From Mermis nigrescens (Eukaryota; Nematoda; Enoplea; Mermithida; Mermithidae): DNA of 64,000 nucleotides. Below are positions 62,850 through 64,000 of this stretch, piece after piece. The position numbers and the translations under genes were made by a program. Under the pieces are notes generated by a model that did not search any database, had not been told where the DNA came from, and saw only the letters and a list, made by a program, of their open reading frames with translations. Position 1 is the stretch's first letter; each line of letters opens with the position of its first letter. The DNA lies in assembly GCA_036768485.1 (NCBI GenBank), contig JAVLUZ010000142.1, positions 2,665,848-2,729,847 of the forward strand. Direction: 5' to 3'.

Positions 62850-64000
62850 TCGTGATCACCAAAAGTGCGATGCTTAAATATTATTTCGTTATCCTCTTAT
62901 CTGGTTTTAGGCTTTTTTATCATTTGATTTGGTTTGTGGTTTGAGATTGATTCCGATGAGAAGTGATAATTTTTTAGACGCATTTATATTCGATTGGCGC
63001 ATTTATTTGTGCATTCTATCCATTTGTTACCGATACGTAGCATTTTTATGCAGATTAGCTTTAGCATGGTTGCTGATTAGTGCCATGAATAAATGCTTGA
63101 TGCATGCAATATAGACTCACGATTCATTAAGAGCTAAATAATTGCAGCTCTTAAAAAAGTCTGGACAATAAAGAGGAAAAACAACGGAAAAAGAAAGGAA
63201 AATTCAATAATTTCAAGAATTTAAAAAATTTCGGAATTTTTGCCCACGCCCTCTATTTGAAATATATTATGTGTGCGCAACTGAATTGAGAAAAGAAAAT
63301 ATACTCCATCAATTAAATATCGAAATGTCTAGTATTGAAAATTTACGAAATGAAAATGATAAAATTCCTTTCATTGTGCCTTGAGCTCAAAATTTTCCCT
63401 ATATTAATTAAAGAACTTAAGGCAGATCAGACAGTCTTAAATATAAAAGAACTAGTGATTGGGGTGGCGATTTGCTGCTCCTATTGCTGGAGCATTCTTC
63501 TTGCAAAATGAGGCAAGCGAACCATTTGCAAAAACGGAATATAGCTGATGACCAATATGCCAAAAATTGTCTATAAAATCGTATACCTACATATTTACTC
63601 CCTTTAAGCTTTACTGCTTTCTCGCACTCGGTAATATTCAATGTTTGACACCTGTCAATAACAATAAATGTCAAAATTTTGTTAGGGAGCGCTTCTCATA
63701 AACTATCAACTTCTCTTAGGTTGCTTTCGCTCTACAAATAAAATTAGTTGTATATCACCATGTTGGGTAAAATATTTAATTTCAGCTAAACAGATTTCTT
63801 TAGTCATTTCACATTGACTAATTTTATTTAGCTCACTTATTCATGTTCTTTGTTGCCTATTTCTGATCATATGACCATTGTAAACTAAGCATCAAATTAA
63901 ATTAAAATTTGACCGATTTACAAACAATGCTGAAAGTTTCATTTAAAATTAGCCGCTTAAGGCAAAGTTATCTAAAATCTATTAGAATTTTCGAAAGCTA
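62850..64000. other. noncoding stretch to the window end
   Basis: AT-rich. Short open frames (62,929-63,114 plus, 63,417-63,674 minus) have no domain, splice or composition support. Confidence 0.4.

Overview
The window is animal nuclear DNA and looks invertebrate: it is AT-rich, its few host genes are split by very long introns, and it is packed with transposable elements. A nematode is my best guess, from the receptor, the serpin and the mix of elements, but nothing here proves it. I see no bacterial, organellar or rRNA signal.

Layout. (1) 1-15.1 kb: scattered minus-strand exons of a candidate seven-transmembrane receptor (exons near 1.1-1.4, 2.5-2.6 and 25.7-25.9 kb) among short hAT-like MITEs, foldback elements, minisatellites and a large interspersed repeat. 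(2) 15,116-24,730: a Polinton/Maverick with exact boundaries (281-bp terminal inverted repeats beginning AG, 6-bp target duplication ATCCGG). It carries a decayed integrase with chromodomain, a packaging ATPase, intact major capsid and adenain-like protease frames, a penton-like remnant, several small element-specific proteins, and only the N-terminal part of DNA polymerase B, which stops at the right inverted repeat. (3) 25-41 kb: noncoding and repeat-rich, including inverted copies of the large repeats seen at 7.7-13.5 kb and a tRNA-like SINE candidate. (4) 41.4-62.8 kb: a plus-strand serpin pseudogene whose intron holds a nested set of insertions.

The nest, from outside in: probably a foldback element, then a hAT-like MITE (43,111-59,932), a Gypsy-type LTR element (43,337-59,916, duplication GTGCT), a second LTR element (44,910-56,315, duplication GTTG, nearly identical LTRs) and another hAT-like MITE inside its reverse transcriptase (50,761-51,026, duplication GTCAACAT). 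Each inner boundary is defined by a target-site duplication.

The most notable object is the inner LTR element. In one open frame it encodes Gag, then a membrane glycoprotein (signal peptide, N-glycosylation sites, transmembrane anchor, basic tail), then protease and reverse transcriptase. Placing an envelope-like protein between Gag and protease is unusual. Between the end of integrase and the 3' LTR it carries an intact 486-codon gene for a DEDDy 3'-5' exonuclease of the RNase D/Werner type. Both LTRs and the target duplication enclose that gene, so it is cargo of the element. A GTAAGT donor in the leader and plausible acceptors before the glycoprotein and the exonuclease suggest both are made from spliced RNAs.

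Limits: everything is read by eye from the sequence. Family names rest on motifs, gene order and boundary structure, not on searches.
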